A DNA stretch of 64,000 nucleotides from an uncultured Bacillaceae bacterium (GCA_947497585.1 CANMHG010000003.1:356307-420306), one strand, 5' to 3'. Positions 7,843 to 16,894 are shown, counted from the first letter of the stretch. The notes: generated by a model from the sequence alone, not told the origin. Program-made: numbers and translations.

Positions 7843-8911
7843 ATGCTATATATTGAACTTGATTTTTTCCATATTCTTTTGCGAGATAAAGTGCTTCGTC
7901 AGCACGTTTTAATAGATCTTTTGGTTGGTCCATTGATTGAAGTTCTGCGATACCAAAGCTACAAGTGATGCTTCCTACATCTTTGAAGTGATGGTTCGAA
8001 ATCATCTCTCTCAGTGTTTCCCCAAGCTTTATAGATTCTATTTTGTTGTGGTTCTCTGCAATAATCAGAAATTCTTCGCCACCCCATCTGCCAAAATGAG
8101 CATTAGTTGGGAGCTGCATTGTTAAGTAGGAAGTTAATTCAACTAAGACTTCATCCCCGATTTCATGACCATAAATATCATTTATTCTCTTAAAGTTATC
8201 TACATCAAACAAGATAATAGAAAGCGGCTGTTTACTATTTTGTACCGTCAGTATTTTATCCTGAAGCACATTATCGAGGTTTCTTCGGTTAGGTAAGCCT
8301 GTTAAATAATCTGTGACAGCATTTCTTTTGTTTACTTCAACTTCTAAGAAGCCTTCAAATATATACTGAGTAAAATACAAACAGATAATGAATCCGATTG
8401 TTGCCATATTAAATTGGATTAATGTATCAATTGTATTACTGTCTGAAAATGGGCTTGTAATAGTATGGATACTACTAAGAATCACACTATAAGAAAATGC
8501 CAACAAAGAAAAAATGAGGGCAACCTTTCTTTTGAATATAAAGAAATAGAGAAGATAGGTAGTTGCCATCCAGTAGGCAATGGGGCCTAAGTGGACATTT
8601 CCGTTATAACCAAGCTCAGTCAAAATATTAAGGCTAAGATTTGAGTTATATATAAGTGTAGTGGATAAGAATAATAGTATATCAATCACATTGGTATTGC
8701 GTTTATTTGCCCATAATAAAATCATACAAAGAATTAACACAGCTATTTGTGATAGTAAAGACACATATTTACCTATGTTACTGTTGCCACTGGTAAGCAC
8801 GAGCAGACACACCGTTCCGAAAGATAAAATGAAAATTGGAATCAATGCCAGGTAAATTCGACGCTTAAGTTGTGTTAATGCATGATTGGTATAGAAAAAG
8901 TAACTTGTCAT
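7841..8911 (-). CDS. Membrane-anchored diguanylate cyclase (GGDEF), copy 1
   Basis: Predicted to make cyclic di-GMP from two GTP. The first ~195 residues contain six or seven hydrophobic segments and no recognisable sensor domain; residues ~200-356 are a GGDEF domain. Landmarks: DYLTGLPNRR at the domain start, FDVDNFKRINDIYGHEIGDE with the metal-binding Asp, and the active-site loop GRWGGEEF (GGEEF is catalytically competent in the family). The allosteric I-site RxxD, expected just before the loop, is replaced by PTNA. It is a paralogue of the adjacent gene, with 42 bp between them. GGTGGAG precedes the ATG. Confidence 0.88.
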   Translation of the reverse strand: MTSYFFYTNHALTQLKRRIYLALIPIFILSFGTVCLLVLTSGNSNIGKYVSLLSQIAVLILCMILLWANKRNTNVIDILLFLSTTLIYNSNLSLNILTELGYNGNVHLGPIAYWMATTYLLYFFIFKRKVALIFSLLAFSYSVILSSIHTITSPFSDSNTIDTLIQFNMATIGFIICLYFTQYIFEGFLEVEVNKRNAVTDYLTGLPNRRNLDNVLQDKILTVQNSKQPLSIILFDVDNFKRINDIYGHEIGDEVLVELTSYLTMQLPTNAHFGRWGGEEFLIIAENHNKIESIKLGETLREMISNHHFKDVGSITCSFGIAELQSMDQPKDLLKRADEALYLAKEYGKNQVQYIA

Positions 8912-8953
8912 AAGACATACTCCACCTATTATTGTATTAGAATTAAACTGCTT

Positions 8954-10021
8954 TTAACTCGCTATACATACTTGATTTTTGCCATTATCTTTCGCTTTAT
9001 ATAATGCTTCATCAGCACGGCTGATTATGTCCTTTGTTAACTCGTTTTCTAGTAAAAACGCAACTCCAAAGCTACATGTTACTGACTTGTCGATTCCGTT
9101 AAAATGGTGCTGTGAAATGGTCATCCTAACCTGTTCAGCTAATTCACTAGTAGAACTTCCACTTGTAATTAAAAGGAACTCTTCGCCACCCCACCTACCA
9201 AAGTAAGTATTTTTCGGCAATTGTTTGTGAATGATTTCTGTTAACTCTTTTAAAACACTATCACCCACATCATGTCCGTATTGATCATTAATTTTTTTGA
9301 AATTATCAACATCAAATAGAATAGCTGATAAAGCTTCCTTTGTTTTTGCAACTCTAGTAATTTCAGCATTAAGTACCGTGTCCATTTTTCTCCTATTATA
9401 AATCGACGTAAGATAGTCTGTGTTAGCCAATCTTTTAGCCGCATCCGCCTGCATAAAAATTTCGAACATATGCTGTACAAAGTATAAACAGATGATAAGA
9501 CCTAAAATTGAAACATAATATTGCAGTAAAGTATCTACTGTTTGAGTTAATACATGTTCACTGAAAAAAATATGATAAAGACCTGGTATCAAACTAAGCA
9601 CAAAGTTTGTGAAAGAAAAGAGTAATGCTGTTTTACCTCTAAACGTAAAGAAAATCATTAAATAAACTAATGGCATCCAGTATGAAAATGTCCCTAAGTG
9701 CATATCTCCGTCTCGTCCTAAATGATAGAAAATCGTATAATATGTTCTTATGAGTGTTATGAATGCTGTAATTAGACAAAGAAGAATATCAACAAATTGT
9801 AAGGAATTTTTATGAATAAAGAGAAATAGGTAACATACCATGAGACCAATGGAGAGTGAACCGAAAGTTACAATATTTATTAGATTTAAGTTTCCAGCTG
9901 AATATATTAAGTAAGTTAGAAATAAAAAAGTCACAATAAAAATAGGAAAAACTACTAAATAAATTTTTCTTTTAATAGTAGAAATAGAAGAGTTATTATA
10001 AAAAAATCCCTTAATATCCAT
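8954..10021 (-). CDS. Membrane-anchored diguanylate cyclase (GGDEF), copy 2
   Basis: A tandem paralogue of the next gene downstream: same N-terminal multi-helix membrane region and same GGDEF domain (DYLTSIYNRR, FDVDNFKKINDQYGHDVGDS, GRWGGEEF). The I-site position reads PKNT, so feedback inhibition by RxxD is not expected. I start it at 10021 because the N-terminus MDIKGFFYNNSSISTIKRKI then aligns with MTSYFFYTNHALTQLKRRI of the neighbour and GGGTG lies 5 bases upstream; this gives 355 residues. Longer starts up to 10120 add an unsupported extension. The two genes are probably one transcriptional unit. Confidence 0.85.
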   Translation of the reverse strand: MDIKGFFYNNSSISTIKRKIYLVVFPIFIVTFLFLTYLIYSAGNLNLINIVTFGSLSIGLMVCYLFLFIHKNSLQFVDILLCLITAFITLIRTYYTIFYHLGRDGDMHLGTFSYWMPLVYLMIFFTFRGKTALLFSFTNFVLSLIPGLYHIFFSEHVLTQTVDTLLQYYVSILGLIICLYFVQHMFEIFMQADAAKRLANTDYLTSIYNRRKMDTVLNAEITRVAKTKEALSAILFDVDNFKKINDQYGHDVGDSVLKELTEIIHKQLPKNTYFGRWGGEEFLLITSGSSTSELAEQVRMTISQHHFNGIDKSVTCSFGVAFLLENELTKDIISRADEALYKAKDNGKNQVCIAS

Positions 10022-10148
10022 CTTTTCACCCATCCATTCCTTAAATCTAATCCTATAACTATAGTATATCACAGGAAAACTATTAGCAAAATATGTATAT
10101 ATAGTAGTTTTAACCCACAAAAATTTTTCTTGTTATGATCGCAAAAAA

Positions 10149-10215
10149 TTGACACGCTAATCATGTGTAATTATAGTTAAACTTGTTAATAGTTAAACAG
10201 TTGAACAATTAAATT
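10149..10215 (+). promoter_or_regulatory. Promoter and candidate operator of the MarR-MmpL operon
   Basis: TTGACA (10149-10154), a 17-bp spacer, and TATAGT (10172-10177) form a good sigma-A promoter. Immediately downstream TAGTTAAAC occurs twice within 25 bases, and TTGTTAA...TTGAACAA makes an imperfect inverted repeat. This is the usual place for a MarR dimer to bind and repress its own operon; the exact operator is inferred. Confidence 0.6.
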
Positions 10216-10248
10216 ATAGAACAAAAATAGGTGAGGTGAAAAGATAAA

Positions 10249-10707
10249 ATGACGGTAAACAATATTAAAGAGCTAGTCGATCGCTATATCGAAGTATCTT
10301 TTTCAGTAAATAGTAAAGCCGAATCTCTAGTGAAAGAACAAATTAGCAGTGATTTAACGAATGACCAGCACTACACATTAAGATATATGCATAAGGTTGG
10401 TACTTGTACTTCCTCTGAATTAGCTGAAGTATTTAATGTGAAAAAAAGTGCAATAACAGCCATGATTAATCGTATGTGGGAAAAAGGATTCATTGAAAGA
10501 ACACGTGATGATAATGATCGAAGAGTGGTTTACTTAACGCTAACGGATAAAGGTAATGAATTATTTCTGAAAACTGAACAACGAATTCATAAATTAGTAG
10601 AGTCGTTGATTACTAAATTTGAACAAACTGAGATTGAACAATTCATCAAGACATTTGAAAAACTCAATCAACTATTACAAGAAAGTAACGATAAAGTGGA
10701 GGAATAG
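10249..10707 (+). CDS. MarR-family transcriptional regulator
   Basis: A 152-residue winged-helix regulator. The centre shows the MarR pattern: GTCTSSELAEVFNVKKSAIT as the recognition helix region, then MINRMWEKGFIERTRDDNDRR, with the Asp-Arg wing motif, and VYLTLTDKG. The C-terminus is helical for dimerisation. The gene ends two bases before a large RND-type exporter gene, a pairing that resembles ydgJ-ydgH of B. subtilis. It likely represses the exporter in the absence of a small hydrophobic ligand. Start chosen at ATG 10249 behind GGTGAGGTG. Confidence 0.88.
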   Translation: MTVNNIKELVDRYIEVSFSVNSKAESLVKEQISSDLTNDQHYTLRYMHKVGTCTSSELAEVFNVKKSAITAMINRMWEKGFIERTRDDNDRRVVYLTLTDKGNELFLKTEQRIHKLVESLITKFEQTEIEQFIKTFEKLNQLLQESNDKVEE

Positions 10708-10709
10708 CC

Positions 10710-13700
10710 GTGAATTTTATTATTAAACAGAAGTGGTTAGTCATGATAACTTGGCTTGCTGTAGTTGTAGGGTTATTTTTAATTGCCCCAAACATGGCAG
10801 ACCTTGTTCGTGAGAAGGGGCAGATTAGTGTTCCTGAAGGATATTCATCAAACCTTGCTGGTCAAATTATGAAGGAAGTTCAGCATCAAGAAGGTGGGGG
10901 AGATGAAACACAGGTTGCTCTTGTGTTTCATAATGAGAATACATTAACCTCTGAAGAAATCAGTGAAGCTGAAAAAGCGATTCGGGCTTTAGAGGAAAAT
11001 AAAGATGAACTGGGTGTTACAGAGATACTGACCCATTTTAATGAAGAGACCTTGAAGACTCAACTTGTGTCTGAGGATGGTAAGTCGATCCTTGCATCGA
11101 TTAAGTTCAGTTGGAATGAAAGAGAACCAAGTGAGTTACGAGATGACATGTATCAAGCAGTTGAACATATTAATGTAGAACATTTTTATACGAGTGAATG
11201 GTTAATCGGTGAGGATTTAATACAAAGTTCTCAGGAAGGTCTGAAAAAAACAGAAGGAATCACAGTTGTATTCATTCTAGTCGTTTTATTACTAGTTTTT
11301 AGATCTATAATTTCACCGATAATCCCATTGTTAACGGTAGGATTTACTTACTTAGCCTCACAGTCTATTGTATCGTTTTTAGTAGATTTGTTTGATTTCC
11401 CGATATCAACGTACACTCAGATCTTCTTAGTGGCCATTTTATTTGGAATTGGGACTGATTATTGTATCCTGTTACTTAGCCGATTTAAGGAAGAATTAAT
11501 ACAAAAGGAAAGTGTAACAGACGCAATTATTGAAACGTACCGAAATGCTGGAAGAACAGTTTTCTTCAGTGGTGTCGCAGTGATGATTGGATTTGCTGCG
11601 ATTGGTTTTTCCCAATTCATACTATATCAATCTGCAGCAGCTGTCGCAGTAGGTGTAGCAATCTTGTTAATTGCTTTGTTTACAATTGTTCCATTTTTCA
11701 TGGCTGTATTAGGGAGAAAGATTTTTTGGCCATCCAAAGGTAAGCTTGAACATGGTGATAGCAAGCTATGGGCATTTGCAGGAAGATTTTCATTGGGACG
11801 CCCACTTGTTTCCCTTGCTATTGTAGCAGTCATTTGCGTTCCTTTTTTAGTAACTTATGATGGTGATTTATCCTACGATTCATTAGAAGAGATCAGTGGT
11901 GAGGTAAATTCCATTAGTGCTTTTAATGCGATTGCAGGAAGCTTTGGTCCTGGAGAGTCGATGCCAACAAAGGTGGTTATTAAAAATGATGAGGAAATGG
12001 ATTCAGTTGACTATATAGGTTTAGCTGAGAAGATTAGCCAGGAGTTAGACAAAGTTGACTTAGTAGGGACTGTTCGATCTGTAACAAGACCTACAGGTGA
12101 ATCTATCGAGGACTTCTTTGTTTCTAAGCAGGCTGAATCACTAGAAGAAGGCTTAGGTGAAGGGAAAGAAGGGTTAGATCAAATTAGTGAAGGTTTACAG
12201 GAAGCAAGCAGTGAACTATCAAAATCTGAACCAGAGTTAGCAAGTGCAACAGATGGGATCAGTGAGCTAATAACAGGTACAACCCAAATCAAAACAGGCT
12301 TATCTGACATTCAATTGAACTTAGCTAAAATTGAAAATGGGATTCGTCAAGGATCCATGGGTTCAAATGAAATTAAAGCTGGTTTAGCACAATCAAAAGT
12401 TGGTACAGAAGAGCTTTTAGATGGCTATAAAGAGTTATTAAACGGATATAAAGGTATGGAAGTAAATCTTTCAGCTCTAACCACTAAATATCAAGAGGTC
12501 AGTGGTGGGTTAACTGGTATTTCTGATGCTTTAGGTAAAATTGAAACAGATAATTTTACAAATCTAGAAAGTAATTATGAAGGCTTAGCTTCTGATATGA
12601 ACTACCTTGTAATTAAAGGCACTATTCAGGAAGTGCAAAAACAATTACCTGTTTTATCTCAAGGACTAACTGACTTAAATGTTGGACTTGGTCAGATCAA
12701 TGGTGGAATGACATCAGCAAATGCTGGATTTGAGCAAGCTCTTGGTGGTCAACAACAGTTAATAGTTGGTCTTGAGCAAATAATTCAGGGGATTGAAGCC
12801 CAACAAGCAGGCCTTGAACAATTAGCAAATGGTCAAGGACAGATTGTTAATAGTTTCCCTAAATTAAAAAATGGCTTAGCAGGAATTACAGATGGCCAGC
12901 AGCAGCTTCTTGAAGGCTTTGGTTCACTGGGTGGACAATTATCACAGTTAACAGAAGGACTTGAACAAAGTGCAGATGGTTTAATACAAGTATCAACAGG
13001 TTTAGGGTCAGCTCAAGAATATTTAGCAGGTCTCTCAAGTACTGGCAAATTGAATGGTTTCTATTTACCAGCTGAGGTACTTGAAAGTGAAGAGTTCGAG
13101 CAAGCATTAGATGTGTATATGTCTAAGGATCGAAAAATCATGACGATGGACATTATTTTTACAGAAAGTCCATACTCAAACGAATCGATGCAGCAAGTTG
13201 AAGAAATAAAAGAGGCAGTTGAACGGGCAACAAAAAATACGAAGCTTGAAAATGCCGTAGTTGCTGTCGGGGGAATTACAAGTACGAATGCCGACTTAGA
13301 TACGATGTCCGGAAATGATTATTCCAGAACAGTTGTCTTAATGCTAATTGGAATTTCAATCATTCTAATCTTTTTATTTAGATCTCTTATTATGCCGGTC
13401 TATATTATTGGATCATTGATTTTGACGTATTATACTACGATTGCTATTAATGAGGTAATATTCGTTAATCTTCTCGGCTATAGTGGTATTAGCTGGGCAG
13501 TTCCATTCTTTGGCTTCGTAATCCTAGTCGCTTTAGGTGTAGACTACAGTATTTTCCTAATGGATCGATTTAATGAATACAAAGATCTGTCAGTGGGAGA
13601 GGCCATGTTAATGGCAATGAAAAAGATGGGAACAGTTATTATCTCAGCAGTTATTATCTTAGGTGGAACATTTGCTGCAATGATGCCTTCTGGAATGCTT

Positions 13701-13838
13701 TCATTGTTACAAATTGCTTCAATTGTATTAATAGGGTTACTGCTATATGCATTCGTCATATTACCTTTATTTATACCAGTCATGGTTAAAAACTTCGGTG
13801 AGGCGAACTGGTGGCCGTTTAAGCGAGTGAATAACTAA
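10710..13838 (+). CDS. MmpL/RND-type exporter with a long repetitive extracellular domain (YdgH-like)
   Basis: A 1042-residue membrane protein. It has two MmpL halves: helices at about 8-28 and 180-375, including GIGTDYCILLLSRFKEE, and a second set from about 865 to 1030 containing ALGVDYSIFLMDRFNEY. These GxDYxxxLxxR segments are the proton-relay region of MmpL proteins. Between them (about 470-780) is a hydrophilic heptad-like stretch rich in GL-x-x-G repeats (for example GLEQLANGQGQI, GLTDLNVGLGQINGG), the kind found in YhgE/Pip proteins. The start is GTG, 8 bases after GGAGG. It probably exports a lipid or amphipathic compound under control of the upstream MarR gene. Confidence 0.85.
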   Translation: MNFIIKQKWLVMITWLAVVVGLFLIAPNMADLVREKGQISVPEGYSSNLAGQIMKEVQHQEGGGDETQVALVFHNENTLTSEEISEAEKAIRALEENKDELGVTEILTHFNEETLKTQLVSEDGKSILASIKFSWNEREPSELRDDMYQAVEHINVEHFYTSEWLIGEDLIQSSQEGLKKTEGITVVFILVVLLLVFRSIISPIIPLLTVGFTYLASQSIVSFLVDLFDFPISTYTQIFLVAILFGIGTDYCILLLSRFKEELIQKESVTDAIIETYRNAGRTVFFSGVAVMIGFAAIGFSQFILYQSAAAVAVGVAILLIALFTIVPFFMAVLGRKIFWPSKGKLEHGDSKLWAFAGRFSLGRPLVSLAIVAVICVPFLVTYDGDLSYDSLEEISGEVNSISAFNAIAGSFGPGESMPTKVVIKNDEEMDSVDYIGLAEKISQELDKVDLVGTVRSVTRPTGESIEDFFVSKQAESLEEGLGEGKEGLDQISEGLQEASSELSKSEPELASATDGISELITGTTQIKTGLSDIQLNLAKIENGIRQGSMGSNEIKAGLAQSKVGTEELLDGYKELLNGYKGMEVNLSALTTKYQEVSGGLTGISDALGKIETDNFTNLESNYEGLASDMNYLVIKGTIQEVQKQLPVLSQGLTDLNVGLGQINGGMTSANAGFEQALGGQQQLIVGLEQIIQGIEAQQAGLEQLANGQGQIVNSFPKLKNGLAGITDGQQQLLEGFGSLGGQLSQLTEGLEQSADGLIQVSTGLGSAQEYLAGLSSTGKLNGFYLPAEVLESEEFEQALDVYMSKDRKIMTMDIIFTESPYSNESMQQVEEIKEAVERATKNTKLENAVVAVGGITSTNADLDTMSGNDYSRTVVLMLIGISIILIFLFRSLIMPVYIIGSLILTYYTTIAINEVIFVNLLGYSGISWAVPFFGFVILVALGVDYSIFLMDRFNEYKDLSVGEAMLMAMKKMGTVIISAVIILGGTFAAMMPSGMLSLLQIASIVLIGLLLYAFVILPLFIPVMVKNFGEANWWPFKRVNN

Positions 13839-13846
13839 TTTAATTT

Positions 13847-13884
13847 ATAGCCCTAATCACATGATGATTGGGGCTATTGTTTTT
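13847..13884 (+). terminator. Terminator of the MarR-MmpL operon
   Basis: TAGCCCTAATCA and TGATTGGGGCTA form a stem with a short loop, followed by TTGTTTTT. The tandem array begins 15 bases later. Confidence 0.8.
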
Positions 13885-13898
13885 ATGAGAAAAGAATA

Positions 13899-14849
13899 GC
13901 TCAACCTGTCAGAATCATCAAGGATTCGGACAAGTTCAGAAGGTCCCATGCTCAACCTGTCCGAAACAGCAAGGAATTCAGACAAGTTCAGAAGGTCCCA
14001 AGCTCAACCTGTCCGAATCAGCAAAGAATTCGGACAAGTTCAGCAGGTCCAGCGCTTAACCTGTCCGAATCATCAAGGTATTCGGACAGGTTCAGAAGTT
14101 CCCGCGCTCAACCTGTCCGAATCAGCAAAGTATTCGGACAGGTTCAGAAGTTCCCGCGCTCAACCTGTCCTAATCAGCAAGGAATTCGGACAAGTTCAGC
14201 AGGTCCAGCGCTCAACCTGTCCGAATCAGCAAGGAATTCGGACAAGTTCAGAAAGTCCGGCGCTCAACCTGTCCGAATCAACAAGGTATTCGGACAAGTT
14301 CAGCAGGTCCCATGCTCAACCTGTCCGAATCATCAAGGTATTCGGACAAGTTCAGCAGGTCCCATGCTCAACCTGTCCGAATCATCAAGGAATTCGGACA
14401 AGTTCAGAAAGTCCGGCGCTCAACCTGTCCGAATCATCAAGGAATTCGGACAAGTTCAGCAGGTCCCATGCTCAACCTGTCCGAATCAGCAAGGAATTCG
14501 GACAAGTTCAGAAAGTCCGGCGCTCAACCTGTCCGAATCAACAAGGTATTCGGACAAGTTCAGAAGGTCCCATGCTCAACCTGTCCGAATCATCAAGGTA
14601 TTCGGACAAGTTCAGCAGGTCCCATGCTCAACCTGTCCGAATCATCAAGGAATTCGGACAAGTTCAGCAGATCCAGCGCTCGACCTGTCCGAATCATCAA
14701 GGAATTCGGACAAGTTCAGAAAGTCCGGCGCTCAACCTGTCCGAATCATCAAGGAATTCGGACAAGTTCAGAAGGTCCAGCGCTCAACCTGTCCGTATCA
14801 ACAAGGAATTCAGACTCGTTCAAAAGCCCATACTCAACCTGTTAGAATA
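13899..14849. repeat. 18-unit tandem array of 52-bp hairpin repeats
   Basis: GCTCAACCTGTCCGAAT recurs at 13899, 13950, 14002, 14054, 14106 and so on every 52 bases to 14782, with a degenerate fragment to 14849. Only the first and last units deviate in length. Each unit contains AACCTGTCCGAAT, a 9-base loop, then ATTCGGACAAGTT: a 13-bp inverted repeat with one mismatch. The rest is a short linker with a few variants (AAGGTCCCAT, CAGGTCCAGC, AAAGTCCGGC). The period is not a multiple of 3, so reading frames through the array are incidental. There are no variable spacers, so it is not CRISPR. It lies between the MmpL terminator and an alcohol dehydrogenase gene. Confidence 0.97.
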
Positions 14850-14958
14850 ACCATCTCTTCTCCAATAGAACTTGGATGCCTTTTTTCATGGAAAATAAAT
14901 GGCAAGAATTCGGGGAATGCTACTCATACAATGAATGACGAATTGGAGTGAGTAGGTA

Positions 14959-16092
14959 ATGAAGGCAGTTACATATCAAGGGAAGTATAGTGTAGCAGTA
15001 AAAGAAGTTGAAGATGCAAAATTAGAGAAGAAAGACGATATTATCGTAAAAATTACCTCAACTGCTATATGTGGATCTGATCTGCACTTGTATCAAGGCA
15101 ACATGCCACTACCAATTGGCTATGTGATAGGTCACGAGCCGATGGGGATTGTAGAGGAAGTAGGACCCGAAGTAACAAAGGTTAAAAAGGGAGACCGAGT
15201 CGTTGTTCCTTTTAATGTTTCATGTGGTCATTGTTATTATTGTAATCATGATTTAACAAGTCAATGTGATAATTCAAACCCACATTATGATTCAGGCGGG
15301 TACTTTGGTTACACAGAGAAGTTTGGCAATCATCCTGGGGGACAGGCAGAGTATTTAAAAGTACCTTTTGGTAACTTTACACCATTTGTTGTACCAGAAT
15401 CATGTGAGTTGGAAGATGAGTCTCTTCTTTTTCTATCTGATGTCTTACCAACTGCATATTGGAGTGTAGAACATGCGGGAGTGAAGAAGGATGATACCGT
15501 AATTGTGCTAGGATGTGGTCCTGTTGGGCTCATGGCTCAAAAATTTGCATGGATGAAAGGTGCAAAACGAGTTATAGCTGTCGATTATTTAGATTATCGT
15601 ATGAATCGTGCAAAACAAATAAACAATGTTGAAGTCTTTGAATTTACAGACTATCCTGACATGGGTGAACATTTAAAAGAGATAACAAGTGGTGGAGCAG
15701 ATGTAGTAATCGATTGTGTGGGCATGGATGGCAAGAAATCACCTCTTGAATTTATAGAACAAAAGTTAAAGCTTCAAGGTGGTACACTTGGACCAATCCA
15801 AATTTCAACGAAAGCAGTTAGAAAAGGTGGAACTGTACAACTAACAGGAGTGTATGGTGGTAACTACAATCTCTTCCCATTAGGTGCTTTCTTTTCAAGA
15901 AACATTACATTAAAGATGGGGCAGGCCCCAGTGATTCCAATTATGCCGAAATTGTATGATATGATTGTTGATAAAAAATTTGATCCAAAAGAGATCATTA
16001 CACATAGTATGTCTCTCGAAGAAGCTAGTAAAGGATATCAAATTTTTAATGGCCATGAAGATGATTGCATAAAGGTTATTTTAAAACCATAA
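14959..16092 (+). CDS. adhB: Zinc-dependent alcohol dehydrogenase (AdhB-like, formaldehyde dehydrogenase subgroup)
   Basis: A 377-residue medium-chain dehydrogenase. Catalytic zinc ligands are Cys38 in AICGSDLH and the GHEPMG histidine-glutamate pair; the structural zinc site is CGHCYYCNHDLTSQC (four Cys). The Rossmann segment reads VLGCGPVGLMAQ. The insertion GGYFGYTEKFGNHPGGQAEY and the C-terminal DDCIKVILKP match the subgroup that includes glutathione-independent formaldehyde dehydrogenase and B. subtilis AdhB, which I recall as strongly similar. Substrate cannot be fixed from sequence; a small aldehyde or alcohol is likely. It stands alone, with GGAGTGAG upstream and a terminator downstream. 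Confidence 0.85.
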   Translation: MKAVTYQGKYSVAVKEVEDAKLEKKDDIIVKITSTAICGSDLHLYQGNMPLPIGYVIGHEPMGIVEEVGPEVTKVKKGDRVVVPFNVSCGHCYYCNHDLTSQCDNSNPHYDSGGYFGYTEKFGNHPGGQAEYLKVPFGNFTPFVVPESCELEDESLLFLSDVLPTAYWSVEHAGVKKDDTVIVLGCGPVGLMAQKFAWMKGAKRVIAVDYLDYRMNRAKQINNVEVFEFTDYPDMGEHLKEITSGGADVVIDCVGMDGKKSPLEFIEQKLKLQGGTLGPIQISTKAVRKGGTVQLTGVYGGNYNLFPLGAFFSRNITLKMGQAPVIPIMPKLYDMIVDKKFDPKEIITHSMSLEEASKGYQIFNGHEDDCIKVILKP

Positions 16093-16107
16093 TTGCTGTA
16101 AATAGTA

Positions 16108-16139
16108 TAAGTCATTCCGAAAAGGAGTGGCTTTTTTCC
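16108..16139 (+). terminator. Terminator after the alcohol dehydrogenase gene
   Basis: AGTCATTCC and GGAGTGGCT pair around GAAAA with one wobble, followed by TTTTTTCC. Confidence 0.7.
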
Positions 16140-16189
16140 TATCCATGTTTTAGTGTAGTATGTAGAAGATTGTTGATGGAGGGAAAAAA

Positions 16190-16759
16190 ATGAACAGATG
16201 TGGTTGGGTCAATCAGGATCCTTTATATATTGACTATCATGACCATGAGTGGGGTGTACCTGTTTATGATGATCAGTTACTATTCGAGTATTTAAACTTA
16301 GAAGGAGCACAAGCAGGATTAAGCTGGTACACGATTTTGAAAAAACGTGAGAACTATCGAGCTGCTTTTGATCAATTTCAACCTGAGAAAATTGTTCAAT
16401 ATGATCATCACAAAGTGGAAGAACTTTTGCAAAACTCAGGAATAGTTCGTAATAGACTTAAGGTAAACGCAGTCATTACAAATGCTCACGCCTATTTTAA
16501 AGTGGTAGATGAATTTGGATCTTTTAGTAAATACATATGGTCATTTGTGGATGGAGCACCTATCCAAAATCATTTTAAAGAGATGAAAGATGTACCAGCT
16601 ACATCAGATATTAGTGATAAATTGAGTAAGGACCTAAAGAAACGAGGTTTTAAATTCGTAGGATCAACAATCTGTTATGCCTTCATGCAAGCAGTTGGTA
16701 TGGTAAATGATCATATCGTGACGTGTGACTGTTATAATAGGGATAAGCCAAAGTTATAA
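16190..16759 (+). CDS. tag: DNA-3-methyladenine glycosylase I
   Basis: A base-excision repair enzyme that removes 3-methyladenine from alkylated DNA. The 189-residue product starts MNRCGWV and contains YHDHEWGVP and GLSWYTILKKRE, which are family signatures. The zinc-snap residues Cys4, His17, His175 and Cys179 are all present. An AGGGAAAA ribosome site precedes the ATG. It is monocistronic and I see no alkylation-response partner nearby. Confidence 0.95.
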   Translation: MNRCGWVNQDPLYIDYHDHEWGVPVYDDQLLFEYLNLEGAQAGLSWYTILKKRENYRAAFDQFQPEKIVQYDHHKVEELLQNSGIVRNRLKVNAVITNAHAYFKVVDEFGSFSKYIWSFVDGAPIQNHFKEMKDVPATSDISDKLSKDLKKRGFKFVGSTICYAFMQAVGMVNDHIVTCDCYNRDKPKL

Positions 16760-16791
16760 GTCCAGACTTGTTCACAAACAGTTCATTGGTC

Positions 16792-16871
16792 TATCAAAAC
16801 TTTTTAGGTTAAACTAAAAAAGAATTTATATTATCAAAACTTTTCTCTTTACATAGGATAGGGGGGTATGG
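16792..16871 (+). promoter_or_regulatory. Upstream region of csoR with direct repeat and CsoR-like half site
   Basis: TATCAAAACTTTT occurs at 16792-16804 and again at 16832-16844, 40 bp apart. GGATAGGGGGGTATGG (about 16855-16871) carries the GGGGGTATG half common to CsoR operators. The left half is poorly matched, so this box is weaker than the one before copA. Confidence 0.45.
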
Positions 16872-16894
16872 TAACTTATATTCAAGGAGGGGAA

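Noticed and set aside
10022..10120. Long start of the second GGDEF protein
   Set aside because: The extension has no counterpart in the adjacent paralogue and no better ribosome site.
13899..14849. CRISPR array
   Set aside because: The whole 52-bp unit repeats; there are no unique spacers, and no cas genes are nearby.
13948..14951. Three overlapping long plus-strand reading frames rich in NLSESxRNSDKF and QPVRIxKEFGQVQ repeats
   Set aside because: They arise because a 52-bp repeat passes through all three frames in turn. There is no ribosome site or consistent start, and the three frames are translations of the same DNA.
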